Assembly: GCF_900302455.1 (NCBI RefSeq)
Contig: NZ_ONZG01000007.1
Coordinates: 186,001-250,000 of the forward strand
Length of the DNA stretch: 64,000 nucleotides
DNA from: Falsiruegeria mediterranea M17
GTDB taxonomy: Bacteria; Pseudomonadota; Alphaproteobacteria; Rhodobacterales; Rhodobacteraceae
Reading direction: 5' to 3'
Numbering within the stretch: position 1 is the first letter of the stretch; every line of letters begins with the position of its first letter. The notes beneath the pieces were generated by a model that saw nothing but the letters and a program-made list of their open reading frames with translations, ran no database searches and was not told the DNA's origin. Shown here one piece after another: positions 7,881-16,225 of this stretch. Both the position numbers and the translations under genes were made by a program.

Positions 7881-8618
7881 TTACAACATGGCCATACCGC
7901 CGTTCACATGCAAGGTCGAGCCTGTGACATAAGCCGCTTCCGGGCTGGCAAGGTACAAAACAGCAGCCGCAATTTCACTTGCCTCACCCATGCGACCGGC
8001 CGGAACCTTGGTCAAAAGGCCCGCTTTTTGATCGTCGGTCAGCTTATCGGTCATGGCGGTGGTGATGAAACCAGGTGCCACGGTGTTAACTGTGATTCCC
8101 CGGCTGGCAACTTCGTGCGCGATGGATTTGGCCATACCAACCATGCCCGCCTTGGACGCTGCATAGTTCACCTGGCCCGGGTTGCCGATCGCTCCCACAA
8201 CCGAAGAAATATTCACGATCCGTCCCCAACGCGCCTTCATCATGGGACGCATGACGCCACGGCACAGACGCATTGTGGCGCTCAGGTTGACGTCAATGAC
8301 GCTCTGCCATTCGTCATCCGACATCCGCATGAACAGATTATCGCGCGTGATGCCGGCATTGTTCACCAGAATATCAACCGAACCCATCGCCTCGACCGCC
8401 TGTTTCGGCAGCGCCGAAACCGCTTCGGCATCGCTCAGGTTGCATGGCAGCACATGCGCGCGCTCGCCCAACTCATCGGCCAGTGCCTGCAGCGGCTCAA
8501 CCCGTGTGCCCGACAGGCCCACGGTTGCGCCGGCGCCATGCAGGACACGGGCAATCTCGCCACCAATGCCACCAGACGCCCCGGTGATCAGGGCGTTCTT
8601 TCCGGTCAAATCAAACAT
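7881..8618 (-). CDS. fabG: 3-oxoacyl-ACP reductase
   Basis: A 245-residue short-chain dehydrogenase that reduces 3-ketoacyl-ACP with NADPH. The cofactor loop is TGASGGIG (about 12-19), NNAG is present, and the catalytic triad is Ser138-Tyr152-Lys156 in NISS and YAASK. Two in-frame ATGs exist. The one at 8618 is preferred because the AAGGA site is 7 bases upstream of it and only two bases from the ATG at 8624. It lies between fabD and acpP on the same strand, the classical fabD-fabG-acpP order. Confidence 0.97.
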   Translation of the reverse strand: MFDLTGKNALITGASGGIGGEIARVLHGAGATVGLSGTRVEPLQALADELGERAHVLPCNLSDAEAVSALPKQAVEAMGSVDILVNNAGITRDNLFMRMSDDEWQSVIDVNLSATMRLCRGVMRPMMKARWGRIVNISSVVGAIGNPGQVNYAASKAGMVGMAKSIAHEVASRGITVNTVAPGFITTAMTDKLTDDQKAGLLTKVPAGRMGEASEIAAAVLYLASPEAAYVTGSTLHVNGGMAML

Positions 8619-8682
8619 AGTCATATCCTTCCTGCACCCCCGGCGTTAACCATGCCCCCAGGGGTGTGAATATTGCAAACAT

Positions 8683-9621
8683 TCAAGAGTCGTTTTGAAC
8701 GACCTTTTGCACATCTTCGGGTGTTCCAACCGCTTTCGAAGCGATCGAACGGTCAATTTTGCGGATCATGCCAGACAAGGCCTTGCCTGCGCCAATCTCC
8801 CACGCCTCGGTCACGCCTTGGGTAGCCATGTACTGCACGCTTTCGCGCCAGCGGACCGAACCTGTGACCTGTTCGACCAGCAACTGACGAATGGTGTCCG
8901 GGTCAGTCACGGCCTCGGCCAGCACGTTGGCGATCACCGGCACGGCGGGCGCGTTGATGGTGACACCTGCCAAGGCTTCGGCCATCGCATCCGCCGCAGG
9001 CTGCATCAGGGCACAATGGAACGGCGCGCTCACCGGCAGCATCACGGCGCGCTTGGCACCTTTTTCCTTGGCGATCTCAGCGGCGCGTTCAACCGCGGCC
9101 TTGGCGCCTGAAACCACAACCTGCGTCGGGTCGTTGTCGTTGGCGGCCTGACAGACCTCGCCCTGTGCGGCTTCTTCTGCAACAGCGCGCACAGCTTCCA
9201 GGTCGAGCCCCAGAATTGCAGCCATCGCACCCTCACCCACTGGCACAGCGCTTTGCATCGCCAGTCCACGGGTGCGCAACAAACGTGCGGTGTCCGCGAC
9301 CGAAATCGCACCAGCCGCCGCCAGCGCCGAATATTCACCCAGCGAGTGACCGGCCACAAAGGACGCGGCACTTATTGTGACACCCTCGGCCTCCAGCGCG
9401 CGCATTGCCGCCATGGATGTGGCCATCAGCGCGGGCTGCGCGTTCTGCGTCAGCGTCAGTTCGGCAATGTCGCCTTCCCAGATCAGCGCGCTCAGCTTTT
9501 CCCCAAGCGCCTCATCCACCTCATCAAAGATGGCCTGCGCTGCAGGATAGGCCTCGGCCAGGGCCTTGCCCATGCCGGTGGTCTGGGCCCCCTGACCGGG
9601 GAAAACAAAAGCTGTGGTCAT
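8683..9621 (-). CDS. fabD: malonyl-CoA:ACP transacylase
   Basis: A 312-residue enzyme that loads malonyl groups from CoA onto ACP. It begins MTTAFVFPGQGAQTTGMG, the canonical N-terminal GQGAQ motif. The active serine is in GHSLGEYSA (about Ser93), and the active histidine is in PVSAPFHC. The ATG at 9621 is chosen over an upstream one at 9657 because family members start directly at this point and AGGA stands just upstream. It is first gene of the fab cluster and diverges from the cytochrome b561 fusion gene. Confidence 0.96.
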   Translation of the reverse strand: MTTAFVFPGQGAQTTGMGKALAEAYPAAQAIFDEVDEALGEKLSALIWEGDIAELTLTQNAQPALMATSMAAMRALEAEGVTISAASFVAGHSLGEYSALAAAGAISVADTARLLRTRGLAMQSAVPVGEGAMAAILGLDLEAVRAVAEEAAQGEVCQAANDNDPTQVVVSGAKAAVERAAEIAKEKGAKRAVMLPVSAPFHCALMQPAADAMAEALAGVTINAPAVPVIANVLAEAVTDPDTIRQLLVEQVTGSVRWRESVQYMATQGVTEAWEIGAGKALSGMIRKIDRSIASKAVGTPEDVQKVVQNDS

Positions 9622-9806
9622 CGCGATCTTGTCCTGAACTGTCCAAAGTTGACGCACGGTTTAGACTGCCAAGCCCGGCCGCACAAGCAAATGCACAAGA
9701 ACGCCTGCGGCCTGCACACAAGCACCGCATCTGTGCAGCATTGCATATTGTACGCCGCGTCATCACAAGTAGGGTGGCCACAAGGATTACACAGGAGCAC
9801 TCCCCC

Positions 9807-11030
9807 ATGTCCCTCTCCAACTCCTTCCAAAGCTACGGAGGTGTGGCCAAGACGTTTCACTGGCTCACCGCACTGCTGATCCTGACGGCCCTGCCCCTTG
9901 GCCTGATCGCCGACAACCTGGCCGAAGCAGTCATTGATCCCGCCATCCCCAGCACTGATGCGGATGTGGCACGTGCAGCGCTTCTTTTCTCACTACACAA
10001 GACCGTGGGTGTCACTGTCTTCTTCGTGGCGCTCCTGCGCATCCTCTGGGCGCTGACGCAGCCGAAACCCGGTCTTCTGAACGCCGACCACAAACTTGAG
10101 GCGTTGGCTGCAGAAACCGTGCACTGGCTGCTTTATGGTTCGCTGGTCCTCGTTCCGCTCACCGGCTGGATTCACCATGCCGCCACCACAGGCTTTGCAC
10201 CGATCTGGTGGCCCTTTGGTCAGAACCTGCCGTTTGTGCCCAAGGACAGCCATGTCGCCGAGCTGTTTGCCGGGCTGCACTATGTCCTGCAATGGGTTCT
10301 GATTGTGGCCCTGGTTCTGCATATCGCAGGCGCGGCCAAGCACCACGTGATCGACCGCGACATGACCCTGCGCCGGATGCTGCCCGGTTCAGCAGACCTG
10401 CCACAGCCGCCCGCACAGAAACACTCACTCCTGCCGCTCCTATGCGCCCTGATCCTGTGGGGCGGTGCTTTGCTGGGTGGGTCCATGATCGGTGCCTATT
10501 CCCATACAACAGACCAGGCCGAAGTGGCCGAGCTTGAGGCCGTGCAATCCGACTGGCAAGTGACTGAGGGAATTCTGGCCATCACGGTGCAACAATTCGG
10601 CAGCCCCGTGTCGGGTGCCTTCGCTGACTGGACCGCCGCCATCACCTTTGACGAACCCAGCACACCAGGACCGGCCGGTACGGTCGATGTCACGATCGCG
10701 ATCGGTTCGCTGACATTGGGGTCGGTCACAGATCAGGCCATGGGCGCGGACTTTTTCAACGCCGAGGCCTTCCCCACCGCAACGTTCAAAGGTGAGATCA
10801 CCAAGACCGAAACCGGGTACGAGGCAACCGGCCCGCTCACCATCCGGGATCAATCGGTGCCGATCACCCTGCCCTTTGCGCTCGACCTGCAGGACAACTC
10901 CGCCACCATGACGGGCACGCTGCAGCTCAATCGCCTGGATTTTGCTGTGGGCGCTCACATGCCAGACGAAGGATCGCTTGGATTTGGCGTAGACGTGGAC
11001 ATCAACCTGACCGCAACACGCGGTCAGTAA
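9807..11030 (+). CDS. cytochrome b561-YceI fusion protein
   Basis: A 407-residue fusion. Residues about 1-190 form a four-helix cytochrome b561 domain with candidate haem-ligand histidines in KTFHWLTA, SLHKTVGV, ETVHWLLYG/TGWIHHA and LVLHIAGAAKHH. After one more helix (about 205-225) comes a C-terminal YceI domain (about 235-405), a lipocalin-like barrel that binds a polyprenyl or amphiphilic ligand. A quinone- or isoprenoid-linked redox role in the inner membrane, with YceI facing the periplasm, is inferred. The ATG at 9807 is preceded by CAGGAG; the frame is open for 400 bp further upstream, but that part has no domain. Confidence 0.88.
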   Translation: MSLSNSFQSYGGVAKTFHWLTALLILTALPLGLIADNLAEAVIDPAIPSTDADVARAALLFSLHKTVGVTVFFVALLRILWALTQPKPGLLNADHKLEALAAETVHWLLYGSLVLVPLTGWIHHAATTGFAPIWWPFGQNLPFVPKDSHVAELFAGLHYVLQWVLIVALVLHIAGAAKHHVIDRDMTLRRMLPGSADLPQPPAQKHSLLPLLCALILWGGALLGGSMIGAYSHTTDQAEVAELEAVQSDWQVTEGILAITVQQFGSPVSGAFADWTAAITFDEPSTPGPAGTVDVTIAIGSLTLGSVTDQAMGADFFNAEAFPTATFKGEITKTETGYEATGPLTIRDQSVPITLPFALDLQDNSATMTGTLQLNRLDFAVGAHMPDEGSLGFGVDVDINLTATRGQ

Positions 11031-11046
11031 CCACCGGCACAAAAGA

Positions 11047-11082
11047 AAAGGGCCGCCAGATCCTCTCTGGCGGCCCTTTCTT
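11047..11082. terminator. bidirectional terminator between convergent genes
   Basis: A hairpin GGGCCGCCAGA/TCTGGCGGCCC (11050-11075) with an A-rich left and T-rich right flank lies between the convergent cytochrome fusion and yceI genes. Confidence 0.82.
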
Positions 11083-11100
11083 GTTTCTGACGAGAGGCGC

Positions 11101-11673
11101 TTAGTCAGCCTTCATCGCTTCGATCGAAATCTTCAGGTTTACTTCATCACCGACGAAGGGCGCGAATTTGCCCAAGTTGAAGTCGGACCGAACCAACGTG
11201 GTGGTGGCATCAAAACCGGCCCAGGGCTTGCCTGCCATCGGGTGCTCACCAACCTGGTTCAGCTTCGCGTCCAGAACAACCGGCTTGGTCACGTCGTTCA
11301 GGGTCAGATCACCGGTGATCTTGGCCGTGCCATCGCCGGTTACTTCGATACCGGTTGACGTGAAAGTCACCAGATCACCCTCTTTGGCGCCAAAGAAATC
11401 TTCGGACATGAAATGGCCGTCACGCTGTTCCCAGCCGGTGAACATCGACATCACGGGCATCGACACCGAAACTGAAGAGTTTACCGGATCTTCCTGATCG
11501 AACATGATCTCGCCTTCGAACCCCGAGAACATGCCGTAGGTGGTCGAGAACCCAAGGTGGTTGTAGTCGAACAGGATCTGGCTGTGGCTGGAGTCCAGTA
11601 CATACTTCTCAGGGGCCGCAAGGCCCGCGGTTGCAGCAGTTGCCAAGGCGGCGGCCAGCAGGGTGGTTTTCAT
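11101..11673 (-). CDS. periplasmic YceI-family protein
   Basis: A 190-residue protein with a Sec signal peptide (MKTTLLAAALATAATAGLAA, cleavage near residue 19-20) and a full YceI domain (YVLDSSHSQILFDYNHLGFS through FNLGKFAPFVGDEVNLKISIEA). YceI proteins bind isoprenoid-like lipids in the periplasm. The start at 11673 is chosen because GGAG stands eight bases upstream and the signal peptide begins there. It is convergent with a gene that carries its own YceI domain, so the locus has two copies. Confidence 0.93.
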   Translation of the reverse strand: MKTTLLAAALATAATAGLAAPEKYVLDSSHSQILFDYNHLGFSTTYGMFSGFEGEIMFDQEDPVNSSVSVSMPVMSMFTGWEQRDGHFMSEDFFGAKEGDLVTFTSTGIEVTGDGTAKITGDLTLNDVTKPVVLDAKLNQVGEHPMAGKPWAGFDATTTLVRSDFNLGKFAPFVGDEVNLKISIEAMKAD

Positions 11674-11822
11674 TGGAAAGGCTCCATGCATTGAATACGC
11701 AAAAATCAAGCGGCCGCTTCACGACCACGTGAAAAGAGATGTGCCGCCCAAGGGCGGCATACAAGTCTCAATTATCCAACAGAGTCTGTTCCCAGATGAA
11801 CAACCCGTGATCTGGGCCAAAT

Positions 11823-12341
11823 TCAGCTGGCGATATTCACCATACCGCTCAGTTGCGTGCGCAGAGCCTGACGCACCTCTGTCGAGGCCAGCGGCAATCT
11901 CATCAGGATAGAGCCATCGACATCATAGAGGTCCATCTGGCGCTCGTGGAACTTGACGCTGCCCAGGCTTTCATAGCTGCGGCGCAGGACTGTTTGCGGA
12001 CGGCCACGGTTGTTCTTTTGCAGAACGCGCACCTCGCGGCGGATCGGGTCGAAATAGGCGTCAGGCTGATTGTCCACATGATGCATCATCAGCAGAACCA
12101 TGCCACAAAGCAGCAGAAAGAACGACAATCCCAGCTTCATCACGATCAGGTCTGGATCAACGGACGTACCGGGCATGACCCACATGCCTGCCGACCCAAG
12201 GATCATCGCGGTTCCGAAGATACGGAAGATCACGGTCCGAATGGGCCAGTTGGGTGCAAAGGTGATCATCAAGGGGACGGTTTCCTCAAACGAGGGCATC
12301 GCCAAAGGCTGTTGAAGTACTTGCTGTTGAACCGCAGTCAT
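11823..12341 (-). CDS. uncharacterised two-helix membrane protein
   Basis: About 172 residues from the ATG at 12341 (AGGA ten bases upstream); an upstream ATG at 12383 would add 14. Two hydrophobic helices (about 35-56 and 66-86 of the shorter form) are followed by a soluble part with YFDPIRREVRVLQKNNRGRPQTVLRRSYESLGSVKF. That part resembles the PH-like or small beta domains of membrane proteins that lay out a bound ligand. No family is recognised. It stands alone between yceI and merR. Confidence 0.7.
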   Translation of the reverse strand: MTAVQQQVLQQPLAMPSFEETVPLMITFAPNWPIRTVIFRIFGTAMILGSAGMWVMPGTSVDPDLIVMKLGLSFFLLLCGMVLLMMHHVDNQPDAYFDPIRREVRVLQKNNRGRPQTVLRRSYESLGSVKFHERQMDLYDVDGSILMRLPLASTEVRQALRTQLSGMVNIAS

Positions 12342-12574
12342 GTCTGTCGTGTCCTGTCGCACTATGCTCCTGAGACGGGCCAATCCCGCCTGCTTTGGTT
12401 AACCATGGGTAAACAAGATGACGGGATTGGGGCAAATACACGGCCAAATGGGGCAATGCGGGGGTATTACATAGGCATGTCTTCCAGGGGATTGGTGGCG
12501 AGTGGTTCGGCACGGATTTTATTGACCCTCAGCGTTCAAACCAAATTCGACCACAGTTCAGAGGCCAAGCTTTT

Positions 12575-12964
12575 CTAGGAAATGCGCAGTTGGGAGAGCA
12601 ATGGGCAGGAAACATTTCCGCTGTCACAATTGACCGTAAGCTCGCTCAACGCTGCTTCCAAGCGGCCCAGTTCGTCGATCTTTGCACGGATATTGGTGAT
12701 ATGAATTTCGGCAAGTTCCTTGACGGATCGGCAATCTTCTCTGTCGCACTCAGACAGGTTTAAGAGCGTTTTTGCGTCGGCAAGCGGAAACCCTAGGTCG
12801 CGGCACTTCTTTAAGAACCGAAGCCGTCCAACATCATGTTCTGAATACAGTCGTCGATTGTTCGATGCCCTTTCAGGTTTCGGCACAATGCCTTCGCGTT
12901 CGTAGTAGCGGATCGCTTCAATGCCGACGCCGCTTCGGCGCGATGCTTCGCCAATCGCAATCAT
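12575..12964 (-). CDS. merR: MerR-family metal-responsive regulator (mercury type)
   Basis: A 129-residue MerR regulator. The winged HTH is at the N-terminus (IGEASRRSGVGIEAIRYYEREGIV), followed by a long dimerisation helix. Cys78, Cys113 and Cys120 match the mercury-binding cysteines of Tn501 MerR: spacing between the first two is 35 in both, while the second interval is two residues shorter. The C-terminal SGNVSCPLL strongly resembles MerR. It is divergent from merT-like and GDCCVxC genes, with a MerR-type operator between them. Mercury is the likely effector, but another thiophilic metal is possible. Confidence 0.88.
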   Translation of the reverse strand: MIAIGEASRRSGVGIEAIRYYEREGIVPKPERASNNRRLYSEHDVGRLRFLKKCRDLGFPLADAKTLLNLSECDREDCRSVKELAEIHITNIRAKIDELGRLEAALSELTVNCDSGNVSCPLLSQLRIS

Positions 12965-12979
12965 GTGAACTTTCCCGAC

Positions 12980-13010
12980 TTGCTCCTGTAGTCACTACAG
13001 AAGTTATACG
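12980..13010 (+). promoter_or_regulatory. MerR-type operator/promoter of the mer-like operon
   Basis: TTGCTC (12980-12985) and TATACG (13005-13010) are separated by an over-long 19-bp spacer. The spacer contains the perfect dyad CTGTAGT-C-ACTACAG (12986-13000). A long spacer with a central dyad is the hallmark of promoters twisted open by MerR-family activators. Confidence 0.82.
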
Positions 13011-13053
13011 AGGGGGCGTTGCAGGGACAACTCCGTTCGGTCAGGGAAACACA

Positions 13054-13377
13054 ATGCAGAAATATATTAACCTCAGCTATCTTGCGTCGCTTTCAGCGTT
13101 TGGTGTTGCGACTTGCTGTGTGCTGCCAATGACGATGATGGTCTTTGGACTGGGCGGCAGTTGGCTGGCAATCTTTGGAAAGATTGCGTCAGCGAGCCTT
13201 TATGTGCTGGCGATATCGACGGTTTTGGTAATGGCCTCATGGCTGGTATCCTATCGGCGCAGATCGCTGCTAAAGTTGAAATGGTGGCTTTGCGGAACAA
13301 CCGCGATCACCGGATTCGCTTGGATCGTTTTTTTCAACGAAGCTCGGATCAACGATTACTTGATTATGCAGATGTGA
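13054..13377 (+). CDS. MerT-like mercuric ion transporter
   Basis: A 107-residue, three-helix membrane protein. The first helix carries the MerT-type vicinal cysteine pair in VATCCVLPMTMM (about Cys19-Cys20), which in MerT accepts Hg(II) from the periplasm. A later Cys lies in WWLCGTT. It is shorter than classical MerT (about 116) and has no partner MerP or MerA in the locus. It begins 44 bp after the MerR-type promoter, with AGGGA six bases before the ATG. Confidence 0.8.
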   Translation: MQKYINLSYLASLSAFGVATCCVLPMTMMVFGLGGSWLAIFGKIASASLYVLAISTVLVMASWLVSYRRRSLLKLKWWLCGTTAITGFAWIVFFNEARINDYLIMQM

Positions 13378-13378
13378 G

Positions 13379-13600
13379 ATGATGACAGATCAAACAGTGG
13401 TGCTTGAAAGTACATTGACCTGCCCAAAATGCGGTCACAGTGAAACGGAAACCATGCCGACAGATGCGTGCCAATGGTTCTATGAATGCAAGTCATGCAA
13501 AACGGTACTGAAACCCTTGCAAGGCGACTGCTGCGTCTACTGCTCGTATGCCACCGTTCCGTGCCCACCAATCCAGCTGGGCGATAGCTGTTGCGGATGA
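13379..13600 (+). CDS. GDCCVxC-domain protein (Cys form)
   Basis: A 73-residue, cysteine-rich protein. It has CPKCGH near residue 15, CKSCKT near 39, and the diagnostic GDCCVYCSYATVPCPPIQ block near the C-terminus. The family, called GDCCVxC (seleno)protein, recurs in mercury-resistance operons and sometimes has selenocysteine; here the codons are cysteine codons. A metal-binding or thiol role is inferred; no reaction is established. It starts one base after the merT-like stop, so it is in the same operon. Confidence 0.85.
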   Translation: MMTDQTVVLESTLTCPKCGHSETETMPTDACQWFYECKSCKTVLKPLQGDCCVYCSYATVPCPPIQLGDSCCG

Positions 13601-13642
13601 AAAGAATGATGGCTTTGACCGCCAAGCCGCCGTGGCCACAGA

Positions 13643-13672
13643 AGCGGTTCTTTGTTCAGCATATGAACCGCT
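13643..13672 (+). repeat. inverted repeat between the mer-like operon and rpsF
   Basis: AGCGGTTC (13643-13650) and GAACCGCT (13665-13672) pair across a 14-nt loop. No T-run follows on either strand. It could stabilise the 3' end of the mer-like transcript or belong to the rpsF leader. Confidence 0.4.
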
Positions 13673-13818
13673 ACAATCCCCCCTTGCCCACAGCGCACAG
13701 CCGTGTATATGGGGCCATCCTTTCACAAAACGGATAACCGCGCAGCCTCTCGTGGCAGGGTCGTGAAAGGAAACTGGCCCCGCCTTTGAAATGCGCCTTG
13801 ATAGAAACAGGAGTTCAC

Positions 13819-14172
13819 ATGCCGCTGTATGAGCATGTAATGATTGCGCGTCAGGACCTGTCCAACACGCAAGCCGAAGGTCTCATCGAACACTTTGGTG
13901 CCGTTCTGTCCGACAATGGTGGTAACCTGGTCGACAGCGAGTACTGGGGCGTCAAGACGATGGCCTACAAGATCAACAAGAACCGCAAGGGCCACTATGC
14001 CTTCCTGCGTTCGGACGCACCTGCTCCGGCCGTTCAGGAAATGGAACGCCTGATGCGCCTGCATGACGACGTGATGCGCGTTTTGACCATCAAGGTCGAC
14101 GAGCACAAAGAGGGCCCCTCGGTCCAGATGCAGAAGCGCGACGAGCGCGAAGGTCGCCGCGAGCGCCGCTGA
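13819..14172 (+). CDS. rpsF: 30S ribosomal protein S6
   Basis: A 117-residue S6, which pairs with S18 on the 30S platform. It begins MPLYEHVMIARQDLSNTQAEGL and has the basic C-terminal tail (KRDEREGRRERR) common in alphaproteobacteria. The ATG at 13819 with AGGAG seven bases upstream is chosen over the open frame further upstream. First gene of rpsF-rpsR-rplI. Confidence 0.98.
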   Translation: MPLYEHVMIARQDLSNTQAEGLIEHFGAVLSDNGGNLVDSEYWGVKTMAYKINKNRKGHYAFLRSDAPAPAVQEMERLMRLHDDVMRVLTIKVDEHKEGPSVQMQKRDEREGRRERR

Positions 14173-14200
14173 TCTTAGCTTGAGAAAAGGACACTAAACC

Positions 14201-14428
14201 ATGGCCGCAAAACCATTTTTCCGCCGTCGTAAGGTCTGCCCCTTCTCGGGCGACAATGCACCGGCAATCGACTACAAGGACACTCGTCTGCTGCAGCGCT
14301 ACATCTCTGAGCGCGGCAAGATTGTCCCCAGCCGTATCACCGCCGTATCGGCGAAAAAGCAGCGTGAACTGGCCCGTGCTATCAAGCGCGCCCGCTTCCT
14401 CGCCCTGCTGCCCTACGCCGTGAAGTAA
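14201..14428 (+). CDS. rpsR: 30S ribosomal protein S18
   Basis: A 75-residue S18. It shows the basic start [14 protein letters not shown] and the conserved [24 protein letters not shown]. It lies 28 bp after rpsF with AAGGA upstream, and is followed 12 bp later by rplI. The S6-S18 pair is co-translated in the same operon. Confidence 0.98.
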   Translation: MAAKPFFRRRKVCPFSGDNAPAIDYKDTRLLQRYISERGKIVPSRITAVSAKKQRELARAIKRARFLALLPYAVK

Positions 14429-14440
14429 GGAGAGACTGAC

Positions 14441-15061
14441 ATGCAAGTTATCCTTCTCGAACGCGTTGCGAAACTGGGTCAAATGGGCGACGTCGTTGAC
14501 GTCCGCCCTGGTTACGCCCGCAACTTCCTGCTGCCCCAGGGCAAAGCCCTGAGCGCATCGGACGCCAACATCGCGTCGTTCGAGGCCCAGAAAGCGCAGC
14601 TGGAAGCACGCAACCTGGAAACCAAGAAAGAAGCTGAAGCACTGGCTGAAAAGCTGGACGGCCAGCAGTTCATCGTGATTCGCTCGGCATCGGACGCTGG
14701 TGCCCTCTACGGTTCGGTCACCCCGCGTGACGCCGCAGACGCCGCAACCGAGGCAGGCTTCACCGTCGACAAGAAACAGATCGCCCTGATCGCTCCGATC
14801 AAGGACCTGGGTCTGCACGCCGTCGCCGTGAAACTGCACCCCGAAGTTGAAGTTACGATCAACATGAACGTTGCTCGTTCGGAAGAAGAAGCCGAACTGC
14901 AGGCATCGGGCAAGTCGATCCAGGAACTGGCCGCTGAAGAAGAAGCAGCCGCAGAATTCGAAATCGCCGAGCTGTTCGACGATATCGGTTCGGCTGCCTC
15001 CGAAGATGATGATCTGGCCCCCGCCGAAGAAGCACCGGCCGAGGACGACACCACCGCCTAA
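14441..15061 (+). CDS. rplI: 50S ribosomal protein L9
   Basis: A 206-residue L9. The N-terminal domain ([32 protein letters not shown]) binds 23S rRNA. A long connecting helix and the C-terminal domain follow. About 55 extra residues at the C-terminus are strongly acidic ([16 protein letters not shown] onwards). That extension is usual in Rhodobacteraceae and absent from E. coli L9. Confidence 0.98.
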   Translation: MQVILLERVAKLGQMGDVVDVRPGYARNFLLPQGKALSASDANIASFEAQKAQLEARNLETKKEAEALAEKLDGQQFIVIRSASDAGALYGSVTPRDAADAATEAGFTVDKKQIALIAPIKDLGLHAVAVKLHPEVEVTINMNVARSEEEAELQASGKSIQELAAEEEAAAEFEIAELFDDIGSAASEDDDLAPAEEAPAEDDTTA

Positions 15062-15084
15062 GGTGTCTTCATCAATGAACAATA

Positions 15085-15115
15085 AAAGCCGCGCAGCTCA
15101 CTGCGCGGCTTTTTT
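15085..15115 (+). terminator. terminator of rpsF-rpsR-rplI
   Basis: AAGCCGCGCAG-CTCA-CTGCGCGGCTT (15086-15111), followed by a T-run, lies 24 bp after the rplI stop. Confidence 0.92.
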
Positions 15116-15208
15116 CGTGGTGGCCATGTTCAAAAAGCAAAACTGATCCTTCTCGTGTCTTGGTCCGTATCCAATAATGACCGGTCCAGATCACCCAAGG
15201 AGGTTTAA

Positions 15209-15727
15209 ATGCCCGAACCACGTTCCATTTCGCTTATCCTCGCCGCAAGTGTTTGCGCGCTACTCCAAGCCCCAACGGCCCAAGCGGGTCTGAGTATCCG
15301 CTTTATCGAAGGCGCGCCAAAAGACCGGTTCCAGATAGAAAACACAGGCGGTTGCGACATCACCGGAGCCATGCTGCGCCTTGATTTGTCATCGTCCCAA
15401 GGGGCGTTGATCTTTGACGTCACAAGCACTGGAGCGGGCGTCGAGGTGTTTCAACCCTTCGTGCTGGTCGAGGGACAAGAGGCTTTGGCAAGCGTGCCCG
15501 CGGTCGTAGACGGTCAAGACACTCTGGATCTGGCCGTTGACCGACTAGAACCGGGCGCGGCCATCGGGTTCACCATCGATGTCGATGACACAATTGGCAC
15601 CCGACAAATTACTGTGACCGGATCAGAAATCGAAGGCGCAACAGTATCCATTACCCAAGGCGCTGAGGTAAGGGCGACAACGTTCAACGTTTCGGCGCGA
15701 GCCGAGTTGCCAACATCCAGCTGCTGA
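15209..15727 (+). CDS. secreted protein of unknown function
   Basis: A 172-residue protein with a Sec signal peptide (about 1-26, ending APTAQAG). The mature part is rich in beta-prone segments, with one cysteine pair candidate (Cys in TGGCDITG and the C-terminal Cys). It could fold as an Ig-like or carbohydrate-binding-like beta sandwich. A near-perfect AAGGAGG ribosome-binding site precedes the ATG. No family is recognised. It lies 15 bp upstream of tspO and may be co-transcribed with it. Confidence 0.72.
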   Translation: MPEPRSISLILAASVCALLQAPTAQAGLSIRFIEGAPKDRFQIENTGGCDITGAMLRLDLSSSQGALIFDVTSTGAGVEVFQPFVLVEGQEALASVPAVVDGQDTLDLAVDRLEPGAAIGFTIDVDDTIGTRQITVTGSEIEGATVSITQGAEVRATTFNVSARAELPTSSC

Positions 15728-15742
15728 CACAGGTTGGTCAAC

Positions 15743-16225
15743 ATGCCCACTGCGAAACTCGATCCTGCACGCATAACTTGGCCCGCGCGGGCCGTCTTTC
15801 TTGCCCTTGTTATCGGCGGCGGTCTGACCATCGGCGCGGTCACCGCTCCGGGGGATTGGTACGCGGCTCTCAACAAGCCTTGGTTCAACCCACCAGGCTG
15901 GCTCTTTGCTCCGGTTTGGACCGTGCTGTACGTTCTTATCGCCATGATGGGATGGCGCGCCTATGCGGCAGGTCTTTCATCACGGCGCATGCGCCTGTGG
16001 TGGGGGCAGTTGGCGCTGAACTTTTTCTGGTCGCCGGTGTTCTTTTCGCTTCAACGTCCTGACTTGGCGCTGCTGGTTATCTTGGGCCTTCTGGTGACCC
16101 TTGTGATGCTGTTGCGCACCTGCTGGAGCCAAGACCGCCCCTCGGCACTGGCACTTCTCCCATACCTTGCCTGGGTGTCCTTTGCCTCGCTCTTGAACCT
16201 GTCAATTTTCATCTTGAACCCATGA
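15743..16225 (+). CDS. tspO: TspO/MBR-family tryptophan-rich sensory protein
   Basis: A 160-residue, five-helix membrane protein. TspO binds porphyrins and related tetrapyrroles and modulates pigment and stress gene expression in Rhodobacter. Family blocks seen: LNKPWFNPPGWLFAPVWTVLY (about 45-64), LNFFWSPVFF, and PYLAWVSFASLLNLSIF at the C-terminus. The ATG at 15743 is preferred over a TTG nine bases earlier. The stop overlaps the start of the next gene (ATGA). Confidence 0.94.
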   Translation: MPTAKLDPARITWPARAVFLALVIGGGLTIGAVTAPGDWYAALNKPWFNPPGWLFAPVWTVLYVLIAMMGWRAYAAGLSSRRMRLWWGQLALNFFWSPVFFSLQRPDLALLVILGLLVTLVMLLRTCWSQDRPSALALLPYLAWVSFASLLNLSIFILNP

